DNA of 64,000 nucleotides from Thermobispora bispora DSM 43833. Its GTDB lineage: Bacteria > Actinomycetota > Actinomycetes > Streptosporangiales > Streptosporangiaceae. A program made the translations under genes and the position numbers. Below the pieces are notes generated by a model. The model searched no databases and had not been told where the DNA came from. It was given only the letters and a program-made list of their open reading frames with translations. Location: contig NC_014165.1 of NCBI RefSeq assembly GCF_000092645.1, positions 1,922,001 to 1,986,000 of the forward strand, given 5' to 3'. How positions within the stretch are numbered: position 1 is the first letter of the stretch; each line of letters starts with the position of its first letter. Shown here piece by piece: positions 8,098 to 15,950 of this stretch.

Positions 8098-9927
8098 ATG
8101 CGAATCTGCTGGCCCGTGGCGGCGGATACGGCAACCGAATTGGAGCTCGCTTTCACCCGGGTGGTACGGCTGGGCCAGGAGTACGCGGGGGTGCTGGATT
8201 CCCCGTACCGGTGCCTGATCGCCAAGGCGTGGGTGGGCGGCGGGGCACCGGTTTTCGCCGAGGAGCTGCGGGTGCGGCGGGCCCGGGTGCAGGCCGCCTT
8301 CCAGGAGGCGGCCGCTCAGATCGCCGAGCAGATCCACCGCCAGGGCGGGCGCCGCCCGGCGGTCCCCACGTTCGCCACTCCGGCCGCGGTGGTATCCCCT
8401 GCGCCGTCGGGGTTTGCGGGGATGGACATCCCGGCGATGCAGCGGTTGATTGCGGGGTTGGAGCGGGCGGGGCAGGAGCTGCGGCATGCCGGGGCCCGGG
8501 TCGGGGCCGAACTACGCGCGTCGGGCCTGCCGGCCACCCCGGGGCATCAGATCTCCGGGGTGGGGGTGTGGGCGCAAGAGCAGGTGCCCGGCCTGCGCCG
8601 GCGGTTGGAGCGGATCCAGCGGGACTGCCCCGGTGGGTTGACCACCCCGGTGATGACCGGGTTCGGGCTGTTCGGCGGATATGCCCCCGACCGGCACGGG
8701 GTGGGCGCGCTGCTGGATGCCGCCGCTACCGGGGATGTGGTGGCGCTGCAGCGGTTGGTGGAGCTGCAGCGAACGGGCGCGGATCGTCAGCTGGCGGCCC
8801 GGGTGAACGCCTGGTGGCAGTCCCTCGGCGCCGCCGAACGGCAGCGGTTGCTCACCGGCGCCCCGCATCTCCTCGGCCGGTTGGACGGTCTTCCCGCCAC
8901 GGTGCGCGATCAGGCCAATCGCGCCCATCTGGCCCAGGAGAAACAGGCCGTCACCGCCGAGCTGGCCCGGCTGCGCCAAAGCGCCCAGGCGGCGGAAGCC
9001 CGGGTCAAAGAACTGGAAGGGCGGTTGCGCCAGATCACCGCCGTGGAACGCGCCCTGGCCCTCGGCGGGCGAGACGGCCGCCCACCGGCCCTGTTGCTGC
9101 TGTTCGACCCTTCCGGCCCGGGGAAGGCCGCCATCTCCTTCGGCGATCCGGACGAGGCCACCTCGATCGTGGTCTCGGTGCCCGGCACCGGGACCACCCT
9201 CGAAGGGTTCGCCGGAGATGCGCAACGTGCGGTGAGGATATGGGACCAAGCGTCGGCGGTCGGTGGTCCCAACAGCACGATTGCTTCGATTGCATGGCTG
9301 GGATATGACGCCCCCCAGTGGGGCTCGATCCTCAGCAGTGATCGCAGCCCGGCAAATCTTGGCGCGGCTGAGAAGGGTGCGCCCGCGCTGGCGAGCTTCA
9401 CCGACGGCTTGCGCGCCGCCCACCTGCCCACCACGGACGCCCGGCTGACCGTGATCGGGCACAGCTACGGATCAACCCTCACCGGGGCGGCTGCAAGGCT
9501 TCGCCCGCATGCATTCGCCGACCAGCTCATCTTTCTTGGCAGCCCTGGTGCGGGCGCCCGGCATGCAAGTGAACTGGGAGTGAAGTCGGTGTGGGTCGGT
9601 GAAGCTCCAGACGACCCAGTAGCAGATCTTGGGATATACGGTGCCGATCCCAGTGACGCAAAGTTCGGCGGGCAGAACTTCTATGTTCAAGAGGCGAGCG
9701 ATTTTCCCTATTCATTGAAGGCCCACTCCATTTATTGGGAGCGTGGATCGGCTTCGCTCCGGAACCTCGGGTATCTGGTCACCGGCCAGTACGCCAAGCT
9801 CGTTCCGTTTCCGGTTCCCACTCCGTCTCCGAACCCGTCTCCCCTACCGCCTGGTCCAGCAGCGCAGCCGTCTTCCAGCGGAATTCCTGCTGGTGCGCTG
9901 CCCTCTCCGCAACCATTCGGAGGATGA
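8098..9927 (+). CDS. DUF1023-type alpha/beta hydrolase with N-terminal helical domain
   Basis: 609 aa. Residues 1-175 are helical and Ala/Arg-rich, with a WXG100-like character. About 235-275 carry the motif that normally precedes this hydrolase (WW..LG..ERQRLL...P..LGRLDGLPATVRDQANR), followed by a coiled coil (about 280-320). The catalytic domain is at about 345-560, with VPGTGTT and the nucleophile elbow GHSYGS (Ser about 456). The last 45 residues are Pro/Ser-rich. No signal peptide is seen; WXG100-like proteins often leave by type VII secretion, so export is possible but inferred. No good ribosome site precedes ATG 8098; GTG 8116 is an alternative. The substrate is unknown. Fragments of the same gene lie downstream. 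Confidence 0.8.
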   Translation: MRICWPVAADTATELELAFTRVVRLGQEYAGVLDSPYRCLIAKAWVGGGAPVFAEELRVRRARVQAAFQEAAAQIAEQIHRQGGRRPAVPTFATPAAVVSPAPSGFAGMDIPAMQRLIAGLERAGQELRHAGARVGAELRASGLPATPGHQISGVGVWAQEQVPGLRRRLERIQRDCPGGLTTPVMTGFGLFGGYAPDRHGVGALLDAAATGDVVALQRLVELQRTGADRQLAARVNAWWQSLGAAERQRLLTGAPHLLGRLDGLPATVRDQANRAHLAQEKQAVTAELARLRQSAQAAEARVKELEGRLRQITAVERALALGGRDGRPPALLLLFDPSGPGKAAISFGDPDEATSIVVSVPGTGTTLEGFAGDAQRAVRIWDQASAVGGPNSTIASIAWLGYDAPQWGSILSSDRSPANLGAAEKGAPALASFTDGLRAAHLPTTDARLTVIGHSYGSTLTGAAARLRPHAFADQLIFLGSPGAGARHASELGVKSVWVGEAPDDPVADLGIYGADPSDAKFGGQNFYVQEASDFPYSLKAHSIYWERGSASLRNLGYLVTGQYAKLVPFPVPTPSPNPSPLPPGPAAQPSSSGIPAGALPSPQPFGG

Positions 9928-10434
9928 ATGCTCCGCCGTCTCGTCTCGACCGCCGTGCTCGCCACCCTGACCACAGGATGCGCCGGAGGGTTCATGGAGA
10001 GAACCATTACCAAGGATGAGGCCCTGCGCCGTGTTCACGAACTGATCGATGACACCGTCGCGATCATCGATCCGAAACCACGACTTGATCTCGACCCCAC
10101 GACCCTGTCCGTACATCACTGTCTGGATCCGTCTGACGGCGGATCAGAAGATCGCATTTACGTCACCCGTGGCTATTACTTGCGCGGAATACCCAAGGAG
10201 AAGATCGGGGATGTGGCCAGGCAGATAAGGCGACGTTGGGAAGAGCGAGGCCACTTCATCGACTCGGTTTCGAAGGACGGCACGGTCATCGCGGCGCGAT
10301 CCCGGCCCGACGACTTCACCCTCGCACTCTCGTGGACCGCCGGTGACGTCCTCATGATCGAGGTTTCCTCCTATTGCATATGGCCGAACGGGACGCCGGA
10401 GCCGAGCTCGTCGTCCGGTCCGGGAGAACCGTGA
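9928..10434 (+). CDS. Putative lipoprotein, first copy of an array family
   Basis: 168 aa with a short lipoprotein signal: two Arg, a hydrophobic stretch and lipobox TTGC (Cys18). The mature part contains ITKDEALRRVHELIDDTV, IIDPKPRLDLDP, YYLRGIPKEK, RSRPDDFTLALSW and a CIWPNGTPEP end. I do not recognise the family. It starts one base after the hydrolase stop, with GGAGG overlapping that stop, so the two are coupled. A second, diverged copy follows at 10848 and a broken third at 11861. A secreted partner, inhibitor or immunity protein for the hydrolase is an attractive guess from this one-to-one pairing, not a demonstrated role. Confidence 0.8.
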   Translation: MLRRLVSTAVLATLTTGCAGGFMERTITKDEALRRVHELIDDTVAIIDPKPRLDLDPTTLSVHHCLDPSDGGSEDRIYVTRGYYLRGIPKEKIGDVARQIRRRWEERGHFIDSVSKDGTVIAARSRPDDFTLALSWTAGDVLMIEVSSYCIWPNGTPEPSSSSGPGEP

Positions 10435-10447
10435 CCATGAGACGGGC

Positions 10448-10888
10448 GGATCACGTACGGAGTGGCCGCAAGGCTGCACCCGCATGACTTCGCCGACCAG
10501 CCCATCATCCTGGGGTAGCCCTGGCGTGGGTGCCCGGCATGCCAGTGAATCGGGAGTCAGGTCGGTCTGGGTAGGCGAGGCTCCGGACGACTCGCGGACC
10601 TCGGAGTGCCGATCCCAGTGAAAAGGAGTTCGGTGCCAGAACTGTTATGTGAACTGAACTTCGTCTCTGCCTTACTCGTTGGCCGTCCACTCTAGCTATT
10701 GGAACGAGCTTCACTATCCATCAAGAACTCGGATTTCTGATCAATGTCAATATGACGATCTGACCCTTGCCGAATCGGCTGCTACGCCGAGCCCGTCTCC
10801 TGCACAGAGTTCTGTGCTTCGACAATCCTCTGACCGAGGAGAACCTCATGCCGAGCAGATGCCTTCGCCGCAACCGGCCGGAGGATGA
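10448..10888 (+). pseudogene. Degraded second copy of the hydrolase C-terminus
   Basis: Nucleotide similarity to the 3' third of the hydrolase at 8098-9927. The stretch from AGTGGCCGCAAGGCT onward matches the region after the GHSYGS motif, then GCCGATCCCAGTG, and finally the Pro/Gln tail ending CAACCGGCCGGAGGATGA. In frame it reads VAARLHPHDFADQPIILG and then stops at TAG, where the intact gene has FLGSPGAG. Several small deletions and frameshifts follow. The catalytic serine region is mostly missing. It is a relic of a tandem duplication of the hydrolase-lipoprotein pair. Confidence 0.85.
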
Positions 10889-11435
10889 ATTCCGCATCAT
10901 CGCCCTGATCGCCGCTCTCGCTTCCGTGACCGCGGGTTGTGTCGGAGGAAGAGCTGATTCAATCATGATCAAGTCAACCATGACCAAGGACGAGGCGCTC
11001 GCCCGTGTTCAGGAGCTGATCAACGATACGGTGTCCATCATTGATCCAAAGCCACGATTGGATCTCGATCCCATTACGTTGACTGTTTATCCCTGCCTTG
11101 GTTGGACGGGAGATCACACAGACGGTCGCATCTTCATCAGCCGAGCCTACCATTTGCGTGGTCTTCCCAAAGAAAAGGATAAACTCGCCGACATTGCCCG
11201 CAGCGTGAGACGCCATTGGGAGCAACGAGGTCACATTATCGAAGCGGTGTCAAGAGATGGTCTGGTCATCACCGCGCGTTCCCGATCCGATGATTTCCGT
11301 CTCTCCTTGTCGTGGACGAGCGGTGATATTCCCGGTCTCGGCGTTTCCTCTCCCTGCGTGTGGCCGAAGGGAGCTCCGGAACCCATCCCGTCCTCAGATC
11401 TCGACCGGTTATCTGAGTCTCGGCAGACTCCGTGA
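10848..11435 (+). CDS. Putative lipoprotein, second copy
   Basis: 195 aa, clearly paralogous to the lipoprotein at 9928 (same order of MTKDEALARVQELINDTV, IIDPKPRLDLDP, YHLRGLPKEK, RSRSDDF.LSLSW and CVWPKGAPEP). Lipobox TAGC, with Cys at residue 31. The position matching the first copy's ATG is ATT here. I place the start at ATG 10848, inside the hydrolase relic, because GAGGAG lies 6 nt before it. This gives an n-region of about 18 residues before the hydrophobic core. The frame is open throughout, so this copy looks functional although its partner hydrolase is dead. Confidence 0.72.
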   Translation: MPSRCLRRNRPEDEFRIIALIAALASVTAGCVGGRADSIMIKSTMTKDEALARVQELINDTVSIIDPKPRLDLDPITLTVYPCLGWTGDHTDGRIFISRAYHLRGLPKEKDKLADIARSVRRHWEQRGHIIEAVSRDGLVITARSRSDDFRLSLSWTSGDIPGLGVSSPCVWPKGAPEPIPSSDLDRLSESRQTP

Positions 11436-11693
11436 CGCCGGGCTGATCTTGATCGGATTCCCATGCTCCCGTGCTTTCTCCCGATGGCCATCGACGCCGT
11501 CAAGAGGAGAGGAGGGTTCTGCATTTGGCTTCACGGGACTCGGGATCGTCCTCATCGCCTGACCTCCTGCTGCGTGCCTCGGGCCGTCAGCGTCTAGGGG
11601 TCGGCTAGCACGAGCTAGGCATACAGCGTCGTCCGACGGTACGCCGTGTCGAGTCCACGTCTGGCCCCCTGCCTGTCTCGGTGACTGCACCGT
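11436..11693. other. Non-coding spacer in the array
   Basis: About 260 nt between the second lipoprotein and the MTH1187 relic. No reading frame or recognisable relic was found. It includes a purine-rich run near 11500 and short self-complementary words (GGCTAGC...GCTAGGC) near 11600. Confidence 0.4.
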
Positions 11694-11816
11694 AGGCGGT
11701 CGCCGCCGTGGAACCGCGCTGCTCCCGGGTGAGCCCGGTGCTGGAGGCGGACGCCCGGGCCGGTCAAGGGCGCTTTGACGCGAAGGTCGAGCCCGTCGAT
11801 CGCCACCTCGCCGGTA
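11694..11816 (+). pseudogene. 3' fragment of an MTH1187-family gene
   Basis: About 120 nt closely matching the last 40 codons of the intact gene at 12211-12519: AGGCGGTCGCCGCCGTGGA, GCGCTGCTCCCGGGTGAGC, GGACGCCCGGGCCGGTCA and CGCCACCTCGCCGGT are shared. The N-terminal part is absent and the stop is lost. It is fused directly to the last codons of a third hydrolase tail (11843-11860, CAACCAGCCGGGGGATGA), which shows a recombination junction inside the array. Confidence 0.82.
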
Positions 11817-11860
11817 AGGAGCGCTGGCGCCGGAGCAAGCAGCAACCAGCCGGGGGATGA

Positions 11861-12075
11861 ATGCTTCGCATTACCGTCGTGATCGCTTTAACGGTTATGA
11901 CCGCAGGCTGCATGGGAGGACGTATGGAGCCGACCATGACAAGTGGCGAGGCGATGTCCTCGGTCTCGAGGTGTCCTCCCACTGCATCTGGCCGAATGGG
12001 ACTCCCGAGCCGCCACCTTCGTACGACCTCGACCTGGGCAGCCCGGCAGACGTCGGAAAGCCCAGCCCCAGCTAG
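11861..12075 (+). pseudogene. Broken third lipoprotein copy
   Basis: The start and signal peptide are intact (MLRITVVIALTVMTAGCMGG, lipobox Cys17) and the first mature residues PTMTSGEAM match the other copies. The sequence then jumps, in another frame, to GDVLGLEVSSHCIWPNGTPEP, the C-terminal block of the family. About 330 nt are missing between them, and the join is out of frame. Translation from the ATG would give a Cys-tagged junk tail. It sits right after the remnant of a third hydrolase stop, as in the two upstream pairs. Confidence 0.82.
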
Positions 12076-12210
12076 ACGACGGAGATCCCTGTTGACGCGG
12101 TCTCGGGACGGAACCGCGCGCAGCGCGCCGGGCCGGCCGGGCATGCCCGCTCTGGACGGCAGTAGGCGTCCAGGCCGGGAGTGCTACGGTGACCGCCCGG
12201 GAGGTGAGTG

Positions 12211-12519
12211 ATGTCGGTATTGGTGGCGTTCAGCGTCACGCCGATCGGCAAGGGGGAGGACGTCGGCGAACTGGTCGCCGAGGCGGTGCGGGTGGTCCGG
12301 GAGTCCGGGCTGCCCAACCGGACCGACGCGATGTTCACCACGATCGAGGGCGAGTCGTGGGACGAGGTGCTCGACGTGGTGAAGAAGGCGGTCGCCGCCG
12401 TGGAGCGGCGCTGCTCCCGGGTGAGCCTGGTGCTGAAGGCGGACGCCCGGGCCGGTCAGGGGCGCCTCGACGCGAAGGTCGCGTCCATCGAGCGCCACCT
12501 CGCCGGTCAGGGCAGCTAG
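12211..12519 (+). CDS. MTH1187 family (thiamine-binding type) small protein
   Basis: 102 aa, compact alpha/beta protein: [26 protein letters not shown] at the N-terminus, [21 protein letters not shown] in the middle, [11 protein letters not shown] at the end. Members of this family are small ferredoxin-like-fold proteins, some of which bind thiamine or hydroxymethylpyrimidine. The cellular role is poorly defined. Start ATG 12211 follows GGGAGGTGA; a GTG just before it is in frame. A truncated duplicate of its 3' end lies 600 nt upstream. Confidence 0.85.
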   Translation: MSVLVAFSVTPIGKGEDVGELVAEAVRVVRESGLPNRTDAMFTTIEGESWDEVLDVVKKAVAAVERRCSRVSLVLKADARAGQGRLDAKVASIERHLAGQGS

Positions 12520-12680
12520 CTGCCGGAGGTCACCACGGACCCGCCGGTGGATCCCCCGAACCGGGGGACACGGTCGGCGACGCCCACCCGAGAGCGACGC
12601 CCATCCCGTGCCGCCGCTCGACGACCACGTCCCGCCGCTCGAAGAGACCGGCGCGTCGCCGGGTGTCGCCACGGCCCTGG

Positions 12681-13361
12681 TCACGGGGTGGTGCCGCGGG
12701 TGAGCACCGCACGGGAGAGCCGGTCGGCGGCCCGGGTCGTCTCGGGCAGCCGGTGCCGCGGGCACAGCGCGAGCACGTTCGCGCACGCGGTGTCCAGGTC
12801 GATCCGGTTGCCCACGGAGACGAACACCGGCTTGACGTCGTCCTGCGTCCGGAGCACCCGCCCCACCACGTCGTCGCCGAGGCGCAGCTCGCTCCACGAC
12901 CCGCGACGCCGTCCGGGCATCTCGTACGTTCCGACGTACGCGGTCTTGCCCACACCGATGGTCGGCAGCCCGGTGAGCACGCCCAGGTGGCAGGCGAGCC
13001 CGAACCGGCGGGGATGCGCGAGGCCGTACCCGTCGCAGACGATGAGCTCGGGCGTCCTGGTGAGCCGCTCGAGGGCGGTGATCAGGCCCGGCAGCTCGCG
13101 GAAGGCGAGCAGCCCGGGCACGTAGTCGAAGGCCACCCGTCCTGGTACGGCGACCTGTTCGAGCACCTCGAGGGTGGCGCCGTCGAGCACCACGACGGCC
13201 GCGACCAGCCGCTCGCCGGCATAGGCGACGTCCACGCCCGCCACGGTCGCCGGGTGGCGCGGGCCTGGTCCGGTGAGGTCGAGCCGGGACCGCAGCTTCT
13301 CTTGGATCGCCTCGGCCTCGTCGACCGTCGTCGGCCACGACGGCGGAGCGTCAACCTTCAC
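12681..13361 (-). CDS. nfi: Endonuclease V (deoxyinosine 3' endonuclease)
   Basis: 226 aa (E. coli enzyme 223). It nicks DNA one base 3' of deoxyinosine in repair of deaminated adenine. Motifs are GVDVAY with metal ligand Asp44, the wedge-type region PGLLAFRELP, VCDGYGLAHPRRFGLACHLGV and GVGKTAYVG. The open frame continues upstream, but homology begins at GTG 13361. A TATGGT box sits 8 nt before that GTG, consistent with a leaderless transcript. It converges with the MTH1187 gene; the 160-nt gap holds nothing obvious. Confidence 0.95.
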   Translation of the reverse strand: MKVDAPPSWPTTVDEAEAIQEKLRSRLDLTGPGPRHPATVAGVDVAYAGERLVAAVVVLDGATLEVLEQVAVPGRVAFDYVPGLLAFRELPGLITALERLTRTPELIVCDGYGLAHPRRFGLACHLGVLTGLPTIGVGKTAYVGTYEMPGRRRGSWSELRLGDDVVGRVLRTQDDVKPVFVSVGNRIDLDTACANVLALCPRHRLPETTRAADRLSRAVLTRGTTP

Positions 13362-13369
13362 GGTGGCCC

Positions 13370-13375
13370 ACCATA
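13370..13375 (-). promoter_or_regulatory. Putative -10 box of nfi
   Basis: TATGGT on the minus strand, 8 nt upstream of the GTG start. It implies transcription starting at or next to the start codon. The remaining upstream sequence to 13654 is GC-rich with no other gene seen. Confidence 0.5.
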
Positions 13376-13654
13376 GATCCTTCCGCCGGCCCGGTGGGCG
13401 GGCCGTACGGCGGGGCCGGAGCCCGACGGGCCGGGCCGTCAGGCGAGGAGGCCCGACGGCGCGCCCGGCCACGGGATCCCCGCCCGCAGGCGCGGAGGCC
13501 GGCCACGCCGGGGTGACCATCCGGCTCACCTCCGGCGCCCGCCGCATGCGCGAGGCCGGCCCGGAGCGTACGCGCACGCCCGGGCCCGGCGGCGGGGCCG
13601 GGGCGCGTGACCAGCGCCCTCGGCCGGCGCGCTATGGGAACGCGTCCGGGACGG

Positions 13655-14656
13655 CTAGGCGGGCAGGCCCGGCCCGAGCCGCTCCCGGCCGTGCGGGGCG
13701 TGCCAGTCGAGGACCGGCCCGGCGGGGATGATCCGCAGCGGGTTCAGCCGCGGGTGCGTCAGGTAGTAGTGGCGCTTGATGTGATCGAAGTCGGTGGTGC
13801 CGCCGAAGGCCGGGTGCTGGTACAGGTCGCGGGTGTAGCCCCACAGGTTGGGGTAGTCGGCGATGCGGCGGAGGTTCGCCTTGAAGTGGGTCACGTAGAC
13901 CGTGTCGAACCGCACGAGCGTGACCCAGAGCCGGATGTCGGATTCGGTGATCCGGTCGCCGAAGAGGTACCGCCGGTCGGCGAGCCGCTCCTCGAGCTCG
14001 TCGAGCATGGCGAAGAGCTCCCGCACCGCGGTGTCGTAGGCCTCCTGGCTGGTGGCGAAGCCGCACCGGTACACCCCGTTGTTCACGTACCGGTAGATGC
14101 GGTCGTTGAGCGCGTCGATCTCGTCGCGCAGCTCGACCGGGTAGAGGTCGATGCCAGGCCTGGCCCACTCCCGGAACTGGGTGGCGAGGTCGATGGTGAT
14201 GTCCGGGAAGTTGTTGCTCACGATCCGCTTGGTCTCGCGGTCCCAGAGCACCGGCACGGACACGTGGCCGTCGTAGCCCGGCTCGGTCGCCTCGTACGCC
14301 TCCCGGAGGAGGGTGAAGCCGTTGACCTCGTCGGGCCCGTGGCCGGGGCCGTGGCGGAAGGCCCACCCGCGCCCGTCGCGCACCGGGTCGACGACGGACA
14401 TGGAGATGACGTCCTCGAGGCCGAGCAGGGAGCGCACGATGATCGACCGGTGCGCCCACGGGCAGGCGAGGGAGACGTACAGGTGGTAGCGGCCCGGCCG
14501 GGCGGGGTACCCGCTGCTGCCGTCCGCGGTGACGCGCCCGCGGAAGCGGTACAGCGGCCGCTGGAAGGATCCGTCGGGTCCGGTGGACTGCTTGATCTCG
14601 TAGTCGCCGTAGACGGCGAAGTCCACGGGGCTCGCGACAGGGTGCGTGGTGGTCAT
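13655..14656 (-). CDS. Glutathionyl-hydroquinone reductase-like (ECM4/YqjG family)
   Basis: 333 aa. The thioredoxin-like N-domain carries the family motif ACPWAH with catalytic Cys65. NNFPDITIDL (cis-Pro region) is near residue 148 and the alpha-helical GST C-domain contains GDRITESDIRLWVTLVRFD and a YPNLWGYTRDLYQHP block near residue 278. The family reduces S-conjugated hydroquinones and other oxidised aromatic thiol adducts. Most actinobacteria make mycothiol in place of glutathione, so the physiological thiol is uncertain. Start ATG 14656 has no strong ribosome site. It appears to be a single-gene unit. Confidence 0.9.
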   Translation of the reverse strand: MTTTHPVASPVDFAVYGDYEIKQSTGPDGSFQRPLYRFRGRVTADGSSGYPARPGRYHLYVSLACPWAHRSIIVRSLLGLEDVISMSVVDPVRDGRGWAFRHGPGHGPDEVNGFTLLREAYEATEPGYDGHVSVPVLWDRETKRIVSNNFPDITIDLATQFREWARPGIDLYPVELRDEIDALNDRIYRYVNNGVYRCGFATSQEAYDTAVRELFAMLDELEERLADRRYLFGDRITESDIRLWVTLVRFDTVYVTHFKANLRRIADYPNLWGYTRDLYQHPAFGGTTDFDHIKRHYYLTHPRLNPLRIIPAGPVLDWHAPHGRERLGPGLPA

Positions 14657-14793
14657 TGCCCCATTCTCTACCGACGGACCCGGTTAAGGCAGGCGCCCGG
14701 CGCCCGGTCCGGGCCGTGCCCGGGCAAGACCGTGCCGCGGCCGGGTCAGGTGACCGGCTGCGGCCGGCTGATCGCGGTTGCGCGGGCTCCGGT

Positions 14794-15288
14794 TCAGGAC
14801 TGCTGCGGGCGGTCGAAGCCGCCGCCGGGCCGTTCGAAGCCGGTGCTGCGTTCGTATCCACCGCCGGTCCGGCCCTGCTGCATCATGCCGAGGCGCATGG
14901 TCGCCAGGCCGAGGGCGAGGATGATCGCACCGATGATCACGTTGTTGATGATCGTCCGTCCTTCGGTCGCTCCGCGGACCAGCCACGGCGCCACGATGGT
15001 CCACACCCCGATCAGGGGCGCGACCCAGGACAGGCCGTACGTGCGGCCGAACGCCGAGCTGTAGCTGAGGGCGAGCATGGAGACCAGCAGGCCGGTGATC
15101 AGGTTGTTCACCGTGATCCCGGTGAGGTTCTGGAACCCGACGATCCACGGTGAGAGGGCGAGGTACAGGCCGGCGACCATGTTGAGGCCGTCCGCCGTCT
15201 GCATGGTCGGGTTGGCCGAGGCGGCCTCGTACCGCGCGCGCATCTCCATGATGTCGGGATGGGTCCCGATGTCGGTGCTGTGCCTCAT
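14794..15288 (-). CDS. SPW-repeat membrane protein
   Basis: 164 aa. It has a soluble N-terminus (about 1-35), then two SPW repeat units, each a pair of hydrophobic helices: the first includes GLYLALSPWIVGF near residue 47, the second VWTIVAPWLV near residue 100. The C-terminal 25 residues are Gly/Arg/Phe/Gln-rich. Four membrane helices are predicted by eye. Start ATG 15288 was chosen for the GGGGGTGG ribosome site upstream and because residues further upstream look non-coding. The family is common in actinobacteria; function is unknown. Confidence 0.85.
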   Translation of the reverse strand: MRHSTDIGTHPDIMEMRARYEAASANPTMQTADGLNMVAGLYLALSPWIVGFQNLTGITVNNLITGLLVSMLALSYSSAFGRTYGLSWVAPLIGVWTIVAPWLVRGATEGRTIINNVIIGAIILALGLATMRLGMMQQGRTGGGYERSTGFERPGGGFDRPQQS

Positions 15289-15534
15289 CGGTTCCACCCC
15301 CCTTTCGTGGTCGGACGTATTTGCAGCATACGCCCGATATGTCCGCAATATGGTGTTATGAGGGTTTTCTTAGTTCGAGGTGGTGTTGACCTGGCACGCA
15401 CCGCCGGCGGGCCGGTGCGCGGCGGTTGAGCTGAGGGAGGCGCGTCCCGCATCCCACGGTGCCGGGCGGCCGGCGGGGGAGTGGGCGGCACGGGCGCGCG
15501 GCCTTACCGCGTTTCGCGTCGAACCGGGATCTTC

Positions 15535-15660
15535 TCAGGCGGCCGCGCCGAACTGGATCCGGAGGCCCGAGGTGATGAGGGCCTGGACCAGGCGGAGGAT
15601 CAGGGCTTCCAAGAGCATCAGCGCGGCCTTGGCGAGCACTGCGGCGACGAAGTCCGACAT
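15535..15660 (-). CDS. 41-aa hydrophobic peptide
   Basis: Short frame encoding MSDFVAAVLAKAALMLLEAL followed by ILRLVQALITSGLRIQFGAA and a final Ala. It is an almost continuous amphipathic or membrane-seeking helix with only a few charged residues (Asp3, Lys11, Glu18, Arg23, Arg34). I do not recognise it with confidence, but the composition is clearly protein-like, unlike random GC-rich frames. No good ribosome site is visible. The upstream region is AT-richer and shares a 17-nt word with the region at 38046. It could be a small membrane-active or developmental peptide. Confidence 0.5.
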   Translation of the reverse strand: MSDFVAAVLAKAALMLLEALILRLVQALITSGLRIQFGAAA

Positions 15661-15950
15661 TGGTATCCAATCTGTCTGAACTTGCTTTCATTGGGATACT
15701 CGCGGACAAACGTCGCGAAGCAGCGTAGTTTAGGTTAACGGCAGATGAACGTCCCGTGACGATACGGTGCGCGCCCGCCGGTTCGCCCCGCCCCGGATCC
15801 ACCCGGTGCACGGTCCCCGGAAGCACCGCGCCAGGATCCCGCCCACGGAGCGCCGGGTCCCGTCCCCGATGGGTCCCGGTGGTCTCGCCCGCGATGAGGC
15901 CGGGGCCCTGCCCGCGTGACCCCGCCCCGGGGCGGAGACCCCGGGATCCG

